Virus record (IMG/VR): IMGVR_UViG_3300005936_000001
Span: 62,001 to 126,000 of that record
Direction: 5' to 3' (one strand)
Origin: a virus
DNA length: 64,000 nucleotides
Shown here: positions 56,932 to 64,000 of the stretch, in pieces
Numbering within the stretch: the first letter of the stretch is position 1
Layout of the letters: each line of letters opens with the position of its first letter
Notes under the pieces: model-generated
Databases searched by the model: none
Told to the model about the DNA's origin: nothing
The model's input: the letters and a program-made list of their open reading frames with translations, nothing else
Translations under genes and position numbers: made by a program

Positions 56932-57096
56932 ATGGAATGGGCGACACAATTGATGGTGAGTCCGGAAGAAGCAAAGTTACGCAGAGAGGACGAAAGAGGT
57001 CCTTTACAGATAATACCTGAGGTCTGTTGTGAAAGCAAAATAGAGAGATTAGTACTCAACGGGCGGTTAGATGAAGAATATTTCGCCTGTAACTGA
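56932..57096 (+). CDS. Small acidic protein
   Basis: A 54-residue protein starting MEWATQLMVSPEEAKLRRED after a strong GAGGAGAAG site. It overlaps the next start by 26 nt. Function unknown. Confidence 0.55.
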   Translation: MEWATQLMVSPEEAKLRREDERGPLQIIPEVCCESKIERLVLNGRLDEEYFACN

Positions 57097-57406
57097 GCTG
57101 GAAATTCCAGGGGAGGTGTATTGTGGGGAATGTAATAAACACATCCCAAATTATCTTAAGTACAAATATACGGGCAGACTCTGTATGGAGTGCTTAAAGA
57201 AAAACAAATCCTTCCAGAAGACATATGATATGGAAACCCCTGTTTCATATTGCTGGAAACACGGTGGAATACCTTCCGCAGATCCTCCGGGAAAAATGGG
57301 GAGTTGGGGAATAAGATTGTCACAGGGGCACCGGATGATATCGGAAAACGATCCTGAAACTGCTTCTAAAAGAGATCGTTTTCGATATTTAATGGATTCT
57401 AGATAA
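57071..57406 (+). CDS. Zinc-ribbon protein
   Basis: A 111-residue protein with CGECNKHI near residue 18 and CMECLKKN near 38, a good zinc-binding pair, then a CWKHGG turn and a charged C-terminus. Function unknown. Confidence 0.6.
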   Translation: MKNISPVTELEIPGEVYCGECNKHIPNYLKYKYTGRLCMECLKKNKSFQKTYDMETPVSYCWKHGGIPSADPPGKMGSWGIRLSQGHRMISENDPETASKRDRFRYLMDSR

Positions 57407-57439
57407 AACATTAACCTTAACAAACAAGGAGAAAGTAAC

Positions 57440-57811
57440 ATGCCAGAAGAAATAATCGTAGTACCTGATACAGGAGCAGCACTGACAGAGGGAGCTTTCA
57501 TACAGTCCTTAAAAAGGAATAATAAACAAATAAGGGCAGATCGGGCTGAGAGTATTAGCGAAGATACTCAGACAATCTACAAGAGAACTATTGAAGATCT
57601 CGAAATAAACATACGAAAAATGAAAAGGGAGCGGGAGAACATGATGGATCTGTCTCCTACAACAGCTCAGAGTCTTGTGCTTGCCAGTGACTTTGATTCT
57701 TCAGAGTTTTGCGCTAAAGATATAGAGTTAGGCGTAAAAATCAGAAATGATGAGATCAAACTCGGAATTGCTCAGGATAGATATAATAGTCTGTTTGGAG
57801 GGAGTCAGTAA
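57440..57811 (+). CDS. Coiled-coil partner of the vWA protein
   Basis: A 123-residue protein, mainly two long charged helices (residues about 25-72 and 90-118). CAAGGAGAAAG site, and it ends on the first base of the vWA gene's start codon, so the two are surely co-translated. A shared complex is a reasonable inference. Confidence 0.6.
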   Translation: MPEEIIVVPDTGAALTEGAFIQSLKRNNKQIRADRAESISEDTQTIYKRTIEDLEINIRKMKRERENMMDLSPTTAQSLVLASDFDSSEFCAKDIELGVKIRNDEIKLGIAQDRYNSLFGGSQ

Positions 57812-58671
57812 TGGGTGGCGGAGGTTATTCTACAAGAAATAGGATGACTCGCTCAGCTTCTCTGGGATACACAACAAAGTCTTCCCAGGAGTTATTTCAG
57901 AGCAGGTCTATTAACAATGCAATGGACCCAGGCGGAATAAAACTGAGAGAGTCTCGGGATTCACAAGAACATCCAAACAGCGTACCCATTATACTGGCTC
58001 TGGATGTAACAGGGTCTATGGGATCTATCCCGCACGCTCTGGTAAAGCAAGGCTTACCTGATATCATGGATAGTATCATAAAGTCCGGTATCGAGGATCC
58101 TCAACTACTCTTTCTGGGTATTGGAGATCACGAGTGCGACCAAGCGCCTCTGCAAGTCGGTCAATTTGAATCGAGTGATGAACTGCTCGACAAATGGCTG
58201 ACAACTATCTACCTCGAAGGCGGAGGTGGTGGTAACGATGGGGAGAGTTATATGCTCGCTTGGTATTTCGCTGCGAAGCATACTGCTCTTGACTGTTTCG
58301 AGAAACGCCAGAAGAAGGGGTTTCTATTTACAATCGGGGATGAACATGTCTTAGACAATATCCCTAGCCGAAGTATCAAGACCATAATGGGGCTGAAGCA
58401 GTGTGAAAGCTTCACAAGTCTTGAATTGTTGGATGAAGCACGTAAAACATATAACGTGTATCATCTGCATATCAAGGAAACAACCTCCGGTGCGAGACAA
58501 ATTGTTATAGACCGCTGGAAACAGCTGATGCAGGATAATCTAATAATAGTGGAGAATAAGGATGATGTCTCTTCTATTATAAGTGGTATTGTCAGTAAAG
58601 GGGCTGTTGCTGAAGAAGTTCTTTCAGCGCCTGTAGCAGCACCTACTGCAGAACCTGAAATTATCCTGTGA
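57811..58671 (+). CDS. von Willebrand factor A domain protein
   Basis: A 286-residue protein. After a Gly/Ser/Arg-rich N-terminus, PIILALDVTGSMGSIP (about residues 59-74) is the MIDAS metal site D-x-T-G-S, with a later GIGDHECD and a Gly-rich loop (LEGGGGGNDGESYM) supplying further ligands. vWA domains mediate protein contacts, often with ATPases. It is flanked by a coiled-coil gene and the PurA/PurZ-like gene. Confidence 0.75.
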   Translation: MGGGGYSTRNRMTRSASLGYTTKSSQELFQSRSINNAMDPGGIKLRESRDSQEHPNSVPIILALDVTGSMGSIPHALVKQGLPDIMDSIIKSGIEDPQLLFLGIGDHECDQAPLQVGQFESSDELLDKWLTTIYLEGGGGGNDGESYMLAWYFAAKHTALDCFEKRQKKGFLFTIGDEHVLDNIPSRSIKTIMGLKQCESFTSLELLDEARKTYNVYHLHIKETTSGARQIVIDRWKQLMQDNLIIVENKDDVSSIISGIVSKGAVAEEVLSAPVAAPTAEPEIIL

Positions 58672-59789
58672 TCAGTAGCCTCGTCGTGGGGCTGGGAGCA
58701 GGGGATGAAGCTAAGGGTCTGGTGACAGACTACTTAGCTCATTCCTGGTTTTCCACTAAAGCCCTCAACATTAGGTTTTCAGGGGGTCACCAAGCTGGGC
58801 ATACTGTTGTATCCGGGGATTTTAGACATGTATTCTCTAATTTCGGTTCGGGTACTTTCAGGGGATTACCTACATACTGGTCTAAGTATTGTACAGTGGA
58901 GCCTGTAGGTTTGATGGTAGAATATGAATTACTTAAGAGTAAAGGTTTGAAGCCTGTAATTTATATAGATGCCAAGTGTCCTGTGACTACTCCTAATGAT
59001 ATAGGAAGTAACAGAGAAACAGAAGAGGTCAATAAGCATGGTTCGTGTGGTGTTGGAGTAGGGCAGACTTTCCAGAGAGAAGAGGATCATTATTCCTTAA
59101 CTTTCATGGATTTGTTCTATCCGGAGATTCTAAAAAAAAGAATTCGTCTCATCGCACATTATTACATGACTAAGAAAAGAGATACATATTCTCTCACTGC
59201 ATTCTATGAAAGCTGTGAGAAGATAGCAAGATGTGATGATATAAAACTGGTCCACGAGATGCCTGAGTATTCTTCTACTATTTACGAGGGGTCACAGGGA
59301 TTACTACTGGATCAGAACTTTGGGTTTTTCCCGAATGTCACACGTTCAAACACGGGAAGTAAGAATGCTGTCGCTATACAAGGTTCATCCGACTTTCATA
59401 TATATCTGGTAACCAGAGCCTATCAGACCAGGCACGGTAACGGATTTATGTCTAAGGAAGATATCAAACATAATATATTGACAGACCCCCTGGAAACAAA
59501 CCAAACAGGTAAGTATCAGGGGGAGTTTCGAAGAGCTATACTCGATGTGTCTATGCTCGAGTATGCTATTAATAAAGATGATGTTATTCGTAACGCAGGT
59601 TCCCGGACATTGGTAGTAACATGTCTCGACCATCTGTCGGAGTATTGTCTTTATTATAAAGGTTGTTTCCTACGATGTAATAATGAGTCAGACTTCATTA
59701 CATTTATTTCCAGTACATTGGGAATAGATAACGTACTCATAAGTAGGAGTAATGACTCAAAAAACATAGAGGAGTTTAACAGTTCATAA
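58668..59789 (+). CDS. Adenylosuccinate synthetase-like enzyme (PurA/PurZ type)
   Basis: A 373-residue protein with a GTG start overlapping the vWA stop. Family motifs: LGAGDEAKGL near residue 9 with the catalytic Asp kept, SGGHQAGHTV near 40, EGSQGLLLDQNFG near 206 with SNT, TRAYQTRHGNGF near 246 and NQTGKYQGEFRRAILD near 276. The length fits the short archaeal and phage PurZ branch, not bacterial PurA at about 430 residues. PurZ enzymes make the precursor of 2-aminoadenine in some phage genomes. Retention of the Asp leaves a plain PurA-like activity possible. Confidence 0.75.
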   Translation: MISSLVVGLGAGDEAKGLVTDYLAHSWFSTKALNIRFSGGHQAGHTVVSGDFRHVFSNFGSGTFRGLPTYWSKYCTVEPVGLMVEYELLKSKGLKPVIYIDAKCPVTTPNDIGSNRETEEVNKHGSCGVGVGQTFQREEDHYSLTFMDLFYPEILKKRIRLIAHYYMTKKRDTYSLTAFYESCEKIARCDDIKLVHEMPEYSSTIYEGSQGLLLDQNFGFFPNVTRSNTGSKNAVAIQGSSDFHIYLVTRAYQTRHGNGFMSKEDIKHNILTDPLETNQTGKYQGEFRRAILDVSMLEYAINKDDVIRNAGSRTLVVTCLDHLSEYCLYYKGCFLRCNNESDFITFISSTLGIDNVLISRSNDSKNIEEFNSS

Positions 59790-59891
59790 CTTTTTGGATG
59801 GGTGGTCTCTAAAAACGTTAAACTAACGGAAAAGATATAAGTAAGTGCTGCCCATCCATCTTAACCATTAACCAGAAAGGATATATGATAT

Positions 59892-60128
59892 ATGATATAT
59901 GTAGTTAGTACTTCAGAAGGAGATACATTTGTTAAGGAAGTAACCGAACAAGAGTTAGTGAAAAATCTAGATGAAGGTCGGTATGGTGAACCGGAGTTTG
60001 TGAAAGATGTAAAAGGAAGAGACGGCGACACTGAGAACTGGGAAGATAAACTTCTTATTATTAAGGGCGAAATAATTACCCCCAAGCCAAGAGCAAAGGT
60101 AGTAAACTGGGAAATACCTGAGAAATAG
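59892..60128 (+). CDS. Hypothetical protein
   Basis: A 78-residue acidic protein starting MIYVVSTSEGDTFVKEVTEQE, with an AAAGGA site in an ATAT-rich leader. Upstream (59798-59860), GGATGGG and CCCATCC can pair. Function unknown. Confidence 0.55.
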   Translation: MIYVVSTSEGDTFVKEVTEQELVKNLDEGRYGEPEFVKDVKGRDGDTENWEDKLLIIKGEIITPKPRAKVVNWEIPEK

Positions 60129-60189
60129 ATTTTGGACAGGTAGAGCAGTAACCATTTATAAGAAAAGGAAAATAACAAAGGAGTACAGA

Positions 60190-60546
60190 GTGGCAAATTT
60201 TCTACGAGTAGTTGGTCTATGTGTAGCCGCTATATTAATTATTGCGGTTATGGTCGGTACGTTCTTCGGAGCACTGTATCTCAAGAGGTATGTGTATTCT
60301 CTGGAACGCGAAGCAGTTAAAGAATCGTTGCCTTACAAGGAGGGTAAGACAGCCCAGATGATGCAGTTGGCGTCTGAATATAACAGACTTGAAATTGAGA
60401 TAGCCAAAACTGATTCTGAAAAACTAATAGAAGCACTAAAATCACAACAAGTATGTATCATCGAAAAACTAAAGATCGAACGAGAAAAGATGCATGGAAA
60501 AGACATTCCGTCAGAAGTTCAAAAAATAATTAACTATCACGAATAA
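60190..60546 (+). CDS. Membrane-anchored coiled-coil protein (inner spanin-like shape)
   Basis: A 118-residue protein with a GTG start after AAAGGAG, one N-terminal membrane helix (about residues 8-30) and a long charged coiled coil. That is the architecture of inner membrane spanin subunits, and the next gene encodes a lipoprotein, as an outer spanin would. The lipoprotein is larger than usual, so the spanin idea stays tentative. Confidence 0.5.
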   Translation: MANFLRVVGLCVAAILIIAVMVGTFFGALYLKRYVYSLEREAVKESLPYKEGKTAQMMQLASEYNRLEIEIAKTDSEKLIEALKSQQVCIIEKLKIEREKMHGKDIPSEVQKIINYHE

Positions 60547-60558
60547 GGGAGTAAAGTT

Positions 60559-61119
60559 ATGAAACGTTTTATAGCGTTAATACTCATCATCCAGGTTATC
60601 TTTCTAACTGGGTGTGACGACAAAAGCAGTGATGCTAAAGATCAGGAGCTGGTTAACAAGCAGCAGGGGCAGTATGGAAAGGTGCACCCGTTGCCGTTCT
60701 TCGACCACAGTATTCCACGGGATGTCTATACCCAGATTTACGAGGTAGTGACAACCAAGGCGTATACAACCTACACCATCATCGAATCGATCACAGGCAT
60801 GACTAAGTTTCATGGCGTATCGATTGGATATGGGATACCGGTTGATACAAGCCTGACAAATCCGCTTCAAAAATATAGTGGAAGACACCTTGCCGATGCT
60901 GTGATAGAACAGGCGGAGCCGAATGGCTTATTCTCCTCTAAGAATACAGATGGAACCTGGGTACTCTTTGTACAGAGTGACGGGAGTGTTACTCCGATAT
61001 ATACGGAACATAAAGTAACCACCTTCCCATTCCCTGTAGTCCCTGATGGTTCAGGGGGCTGGTGTAGGCCGGATAATACCCCATCGAAATTCAAGGTTAA
61101 AATAAAATCGAGGAAGTAG
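60559..61119 (+). CDS. Lipoprotein
   Basis: A 186-residue protein with a signal peptide (MKRFIALILIIQVIF) ending in the lipobox LTGC (Cys19), then a polar mature domain containing IESITGMTKFHGVSIGYG and a Trp/Pro-rich end. I recall similar lipoproteins on plasmids and phages without known function. Its GC content and codon use look higher than those of its neighbours, a possible sign of transfer. Confidence 0.65.
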   Translation: MKRFIALILIIQVIFLTGCDDKSSDAKDQELVNKQQGQYGKVHPLPFFDHSIPRDVYTQIYEVVTTKAYTTYTIIESITGMTKFHGVSIGYGIPVDTSLTNPLQKYSGRHLADAVIEQAEPNGLFSSKNTDGTWVLFVQSDGSVTPIYTEHKVTTFPFPVVPDGSGGWCRPDNTPSKFKVKIKSRK

Positions 61120-61129
61120 TATAGTTTTT

Positions 61130-61217
61130 GGACGGTCTGGCTGATAATAGCACCGGTCCTCTAAACCGGAGAATGCAGGTGAGTCCAGGTTCTAACGGAC
61201 AAGTCCTGCACCGTCCA
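61130..61217 (+). tRNA. tRNA-like gene, anticodon TCT (Arg), with abnormal arms
   Basis: GGACGGT pairs with ACCGTCC as a 7-bp acceptor. The anticodon arm CCGGT-CCTCTAA-ACCGG is perfect and puts TCT in the anticodon position. The D-arm is short (GCT/AGC) and lacks the GG pair. The T-stem GCAGG/CCTGC encloses 25 nt instead of 7, including a GTCC/GGAC hairpin. It may be a degenerate or interrupted tRNA. Confidence 0.55.
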
Positions 61218-61223
61218 TTTTAT

Positions 61224-61332
61224 GAGTAGTGTATGCAAGAAAGGCTCCTCTTGAGAAGGAGGGAAGGTGTCTGCTGATGGTTGACAACAGAGGCACTGAA
61301 TCGCGGGTAATAAATCCCGCCACTACTCGCCA
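61224..61332 (+). tRNA. tRNA-like gene, anticodon TGA (Ser), with abnormal D-arm
   Basis: GAGTAGTG pairs with CACTACTC, followed by an encoded G-CCA end. The anticodon arm CTCCT-CTTGAGA-AGGAG is perfect with TGA. A long variable arm (GTGTCTG/CAGAGGCAC with a bulge) is expected for tRNA-Ser. The T-stem GCGGG/CCCGC has a TAATAAAT loop without TTC, and no D-stem is visible. Only 6 nt from the previous tRNA-like gene. Confidence 0.55.
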
Positions 61333-61363
61333 TTTTTTGTTTGTAATAGGCAGGAGGCGAAAG

Positions 61364-61519
61364 ATGTTACCGATGGTACTGTTCTGGGTACTTGCAGTTG
61401 GAAGATGGTCAAAAGAGATTATAGTACAGAGGATTGATATGTTTCCTGATATCATGAGAAAAATAATCAGATCACTGACCAAGACGCTATGGGTGAAAAA
61501 AGCTTCCAACCAAAGCTAA
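61364..61519 (+). CDS. Small hydrophobic/basic protein
   Basis: A 51-residue protein starting MLPMVLFWVLAVGRWSKE after a strong AGGAGG site, with a basic helical C-terminus. The N-terminus could insert into a membrane. Function unknown. Confidence 0.5.
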   Translation: MLPMVLFWVLAVGRWSKEIIVQRIDMFPDIMRKIIRSLTKTLWVKKASNQS

Positions 61520-61572
61520 CAATAACCATTACTATTATAAACATATTTTATTTAACAGAAAGGAATTACAGT

Positions 61573-62106
61573 ATGAAGTGGGATCATCTTTTTATTAATA
61601 TGTGTGATTGTATCGCACAGAAGTCGAAAGACTTAAGTACCAAAGTTGGGGCTGTTATTGTCAGTCAGGACAACAAGGTCCGAAGTGTCGGCTTCAATGG
61701 TTTTCCTCGCGGAGCTATTGATAAGGTTGACAACGATGCCTACATACAGCTCTGTAAGCTACATAAAAAAAAGAATGGTTCTGTCGATACAGTTGCAGTA
61801 AAGCAACATTTGGCAGATATAATGTCGAAGAGGTATGAGCGTCCATTGAAGTATAAGTGGACTGAGCATGCTGAGCGTAATGCTATTTATAATGCAGAGA
61901 TGACACTAAAAGGGTGTAAGATTTACATCAATAGTCTACCACCGTGCTGTGATTGTGCCAGAGCTATTATTCAGGCTGGAATCGTTGAAGTTATTACGGT
62001 TGAAAATGAAATACCGGAGCGTTGGAAAGAGGATTGTACTATTGCTCTGGAAATGCTCAGAGAATGTAATGTATATATAAGAGAGGGAAATGAAAACAAT
62101 ATCTGA
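61573..62106 (+). CDS. Deoxycytidylate deaminase
   Basis: A 177-residue zinc-dependent deaminase. TEHAERNAIY near residue 98 gives the zinc His and proton-shuttling Glu, and LPPCCDCARAI near 125 the two zinc Cys. The extra N-terminal Cys/His residues recall the structural zinc site of T4 dCMP deaminase. It converts dCMP to dUMP for dTMP synthesis. The ATG after AAAGGAATTACAGT was chosen over an upstream frame. Confidence 0.8.
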   Translation: MKWDHLFINMCDCIAQKSKDLSTKVGAVIVSQDNKVRSVGFNGFPRGAIDKVDNDAYIQLCKLHKKKNGSVDTVAVKQHLADIMSKRYERPLKYKWTEHAERNAIYNAEMTLKGCKIYINSLPPCCDCARAIIQAGIVEVITVENEIPERWKEDCTIALEMLRECNVYIREGNENNI

Positions 62107-62275
62107 TTTACTTGATTCATTTAAGAAGGAACTCGGCACTCAGTCATATATCAATAAGGTACAGATGATGATGGCTATTGAAGTGATTCGTGATAGATTA
62201 TGTGGAGAAGATTCTGAAGAGGACTACAATAAAGCCACAGAGATTAGAGAAACGTTACACGGTGAAAAGAAATGA
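62090..62275 (+). CDS. Small helical protein
   Basis: A 61-residue, charged helical protein starting MKTISDLLDSFKKELG inside the deaminase gene's end. Overlaps the next gene by 4 nt. No family recognised. Confidence 0.55.
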   Translation: MKTISDLLDSFKKELGTQSYINKVQMMMAIEVIRDRLCGEDSEEDYNKATEIRETLHGEKK

Positions 62276-62493
62276 AAACACAAAAACAAGCCTCTGAAAA
62301 AATAGAGAACTTAAAGAATGGGGAGCATTGCTACTTTAACACTTTTCAAGATGGAGGTGCGGTTTGTTATAGGTGTAACGATATGTATTTACTATTTGAA
62401 GTCCCGAATTACGGCGGTGATGAAAGGTATGTGGGTACTTATTTTGAAAATCAACTCAACGATATGATTGGTAAAGCGTTTAGCTGGACTTAA
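62272..62493 (+). CDS. Small hypothetical protein
   Basis: A 73-residue protein with GEHCYFNTFQDGGAVCYRCND, a possible metal site, and a Tyr/Gly-rich second half. Coupled to the previous gene by an ATGA overlap. Function unknown. Confidence 0.55.
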   Translation: MKTQKQASEKIENLKNGEHCYFNTFQDGGAVCYRCNDMYLLFEVPNYGGDERYVGTYFENQLNDMIGKAFSWT

Positions 62494-62506
62494 CAATGGA
62501 GAATTA

Positions 62507-63415
62507 ATGAAAACAAAAGTAAACGTAGGAGTAATAGTCGGTAGGTTTCAGGTAGCCGAACTGCACGAGGGACACAAGCAGTTAATTCAAAGTGTCCGGA
62601 ACGAGCACAATAAGGTTATTATATTTCTAGGGCTGTCTGTATGTGTCGGGACAAAGAACAACCCTCTAGATTACGAAGCCCGTAAGCAGATGATACTCCA
62701 GACATTTCCGGAGATCATTGTAGGGTATATACAGGACATGCGTAACGACGAAGTATGGTCTACAACCCTGGACAGAGAGATCAACAAACTCAAGAGTCCC
62801 GCGGAAAACGTAACCCTGTATGGAGGCAGAGATGCTTTCATTAAGCATTATTCAGGTTATTTCCCTGTAGTAGAGCTGGAGCCTGAGATATATATCTCCG
62901 GTTCTCAGGAGCGGGAGAAGGTAAGTTCTAAGGTAGTTTCTTCTCAGGAATTCAGAATGGGTGTCATATGGAGAGCATACCATCAATACCCCAGATGTAT
63001 TCCTACAGTGGATATCGCTATAATCAGGGATAATGAGGTACTTCTTGCACAGAAGCCCGGAGAGGACACGTGGCGCTTCGTAGGGGGTTTCGCGGACGGT
63101 AAGACGTCTTTTGACGTAGATGCCCGCAGAGAGGTGTTGGAGGAGACAGGATTGGAAGTTGGAGATATGGAATATATCTGCAGCTTGCCTATCGATGATT
63201 GGAGATATAAGGGTGAACAGGACAATATCGTAACGACATTCTTTAAAGCCAAGTATGTATTCGGCTCTCCTAAACCGATGGATGATATATGCGGGCTGAA
63301 GTGGTTTGATATGACACATATCAAAGTAGAGGAAATCAATGAGGTACACCGTCCGCTAATGGAAAAACTATTGGGGATGGGATTATTAATAATGGAGGGA
63401 GATTCTATAGTATAG
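62507..63415 (+). CDS. Bifunctional NMN adenylyltransferase/Nudix hydrolase
   Basis: A 302-residue two-domain protein. The N-terminal nucleotidyltransferase has GRFQVAELHEGH near residue 11 (HxGH-type site) and an SGSQEREKVS-like ISGSQ turn near 130. The C-terminal Nudix domain has a GFADGKTSFDVDARREVLEETGLE box near 190. Such fusions make NAD from NMN and hydrolyse ADP-ribose. In phages they help restore NAD+ after host NAD-depleting defence. GGAG site before the chosen ATG. Confidence 0.85.
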   Translation: MKTKVNVGVIVGRFQVAELHEGHKQLIQSVRNEHNKVIIFLGLSVCVGTKNNPLDYEARKQMILQTFPEIIVGYIQDMRNDEVWSTTLDREINKLKSPAENVTLYGGRDAFIKHYSGYFPVVELEPEIYISGSQEREKVSSKVVSSQEFRMGVIWRAYHQYPRCIPTVDIAIIRDNEVLLAQKPGEDTWRFVGGFADGKTSFDVDARREVLEETGLEVGDMEYICSLPIDDWRYKGEQDNIVTTFFKAKYVFGSPKPMDDICGLKWFDMTHIKVEEINEVHRPLMEKLLGMGLLIMEGDSIV

Positions 63416-63432
63416 TTGTAATTGTATCTTTT

Positions 63433-63465
63433 GTGTGTTAGCTTATATGATATAAGCTAACACAC
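63433..63465. repeat. 15-bp perfect hairpin before the HNH gene
   Basis: GTGTGTTAGCTTATA and its exact complement separated by TGA. It ends one base before the GGAGG ribosome binding site. There is no T-run, so it may insulate or regulate translation of the endonuclease, or mark the insertion boundary. Confidence 0.6.
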
Positions 63466-63476
63466 GGAGGTACTAA

Positions 63477-64000
63477 GTGAACAACGTAGGACTATACAAC
63501 AATTTAATTTCTAAAGCACAGCAGTCTAACAGAAGTATAGATGATGATATCTATTATGAGCGTCATCATATTATACCTAAATGTATGAATGGAACCAATG
63601 ATATAAATAATCTGGTTCTACTCACAGCAAGAGAACATTTTCTAGCCCATTGGATATTAGTTAAAATACATAGGGGAAATTTTAAACTGATATATGCTTT
63701 TAATAGCTTTTGCATGTCTTTAGGGGATAGACCAAACTCACATATATATAAATACGCTCGAGACAGGTATATAAAAATGCTTAAGGAGAATGATGAGTGG
63801 AAATTAAAAATTTCTGAGACAAACAAAAAAAAGATATGGGTAAAGAGAGGGGATACTTGTAGGCGTATTGTTCAAGAAGAAATGGATAAATATGTCGAGA
63901 AGGGCTGGGTTAAAGGTAGAATTATTTTACATAGGAAAACCCATAGCCAAATTACCAGAGATAAAATAGGGCTTGGAAATAAAGGACATATTCATGGACT
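63477..64000 (+). CDS. HNH homing endonuclease (partial, runs off the window)
   Basis: At least 174 residues with a GTG start after CGGAGG. YYERHHIIPKCMNGTND followed by NLVLLTAREHFLAHWIL is the HNH motif of phage homing endonucleases. The remaining visible part is basic with NUMOD-like repeats (RGDTCRRIVQEEMDKYV). AT-rich. The 3' end lies beyond the window. Confidence 0.8.
   Translation, partial: MNNVGLYNNLISKAQQSNRSIDDDIYYERHHIIPKCMNGTNDINNLVLLTAREHFLAHWILVKIHRGNFKLIYAFNSFCMSLGDRPNSHIYKYARDRYIKMLKENDEWKLKISETNKKKIWVKRGDTCRRIVQEEMDKYVEKGWVKGRIILHRKTHSQITRDKIGLGNKGHIHG

Noticed and set aside
58668-59789. Firm call of a 2-aminoadenine (Z) genome
   Set aside because: The catalytic Asp of PurA is retained and no DatZ or MazZ homologue is visible in this window.
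60190-61119. Definite two-component spanin
   Set aside because: The membrane protein has the right shape, but the lipoprotein is much larger than typical outer spanins and neither endolysin nor holin is identified nearby.

Overview
The window reads as part of a large tailed bacteriophage genome (Caudoviricetes), not a bacterial chromosome. Genes are tightly packed, mostly on the + strand, with 1-20 nt overlaps, strong AGGAGG ribosome binding sites and many tiny Cys-rich or one-helix proteins. It holds a terminase large subunit, a complete phage-type replication and recombination set, two RNA ligases, nucleotide and cofactor enzymes, tRNA-like genes and several homing elements. A lipoprotein next to a membrane/coiled-coil protein hints at a Gram-negative host. 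I cannot name the host or the phage. Only three intact genes plus one late small gene run on the - strand.

Layout. 1-3009: two small Cys-rich proteins, a radical SAM/SPASM enzyme, then four genes that all begin with the same GFVSNSSSSSF-type leader. 3014-6480: a phage promoter, a probable small RNA and about a dozen small genes. 6494-11060 (- strand): BNR-type sialidase-like protein, small protein, and terL interrupted by an intein whose LAGLIDADG endonuclease is encoded in a different, overlapping reading frame. 11094-12396: divergent promoters, small genes and a series of strong inverted repeats. 12397-30649: replication and recombination (SbcD/SbcC, UvsW-like helicase, HNH endonuclease, DnaB-like helicase, primase, family A DNA polymerase, UvsX/RecA and unknowns). 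30679-34917: GP88-like protein, two C5-methyltransferase-like proteins, a class I methyltransferase and a RuvC-like resolvase. 34913-38901: a ubiquitin-like conjugation operon (E2-like, JAB/JAMM protease, E1-like, tandem Ubl protein). The JAB gene is split in its catalytic motif by a 277-nt group I intron. 38907-46711: small genes, an antirepressor-like protein and a metallophosphatase that needs a 5-nt ribosome hop or carries a frameshift. 46794-50271: more Cys-rich paralogues and three probable virion proteins. 50359-56251: RNA ligase, five tandem Cys-rich paralogues, a second RNA ligase, and a structured leader before a zinc protein and a second radical SAM enzyme. 56232-59789: small genes, a vWA protein and an adenylosuccinate synthetase-like (PurA/PurZ-type) enzyme. 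59892-64000: membrane protein, lipoprotein, two aberrant tRNA-like genes, dCMP deaminase, NMN adenylyltransferase/Nudix protein and an HNH endonuclease running off the window.

How it fits together. A bipartite promoter (CTTAATTA, 11 nt, TTGGCATAATA) recurs at constant spacing in front of accessory and late-looking operons, often just after a rho-independent terminator, and several transcripts start with structured RNA. The most notable systems are the phage-encoded ubiquitin-like pathway with its split JAB gene, the radical SAM plus SNSSSSSF cassette, the dual-frame intein/endonuclease in terL and the ACG-stop-ACG bypass candidate. All function calls are motif-based from reading the sequence; no database search was run.
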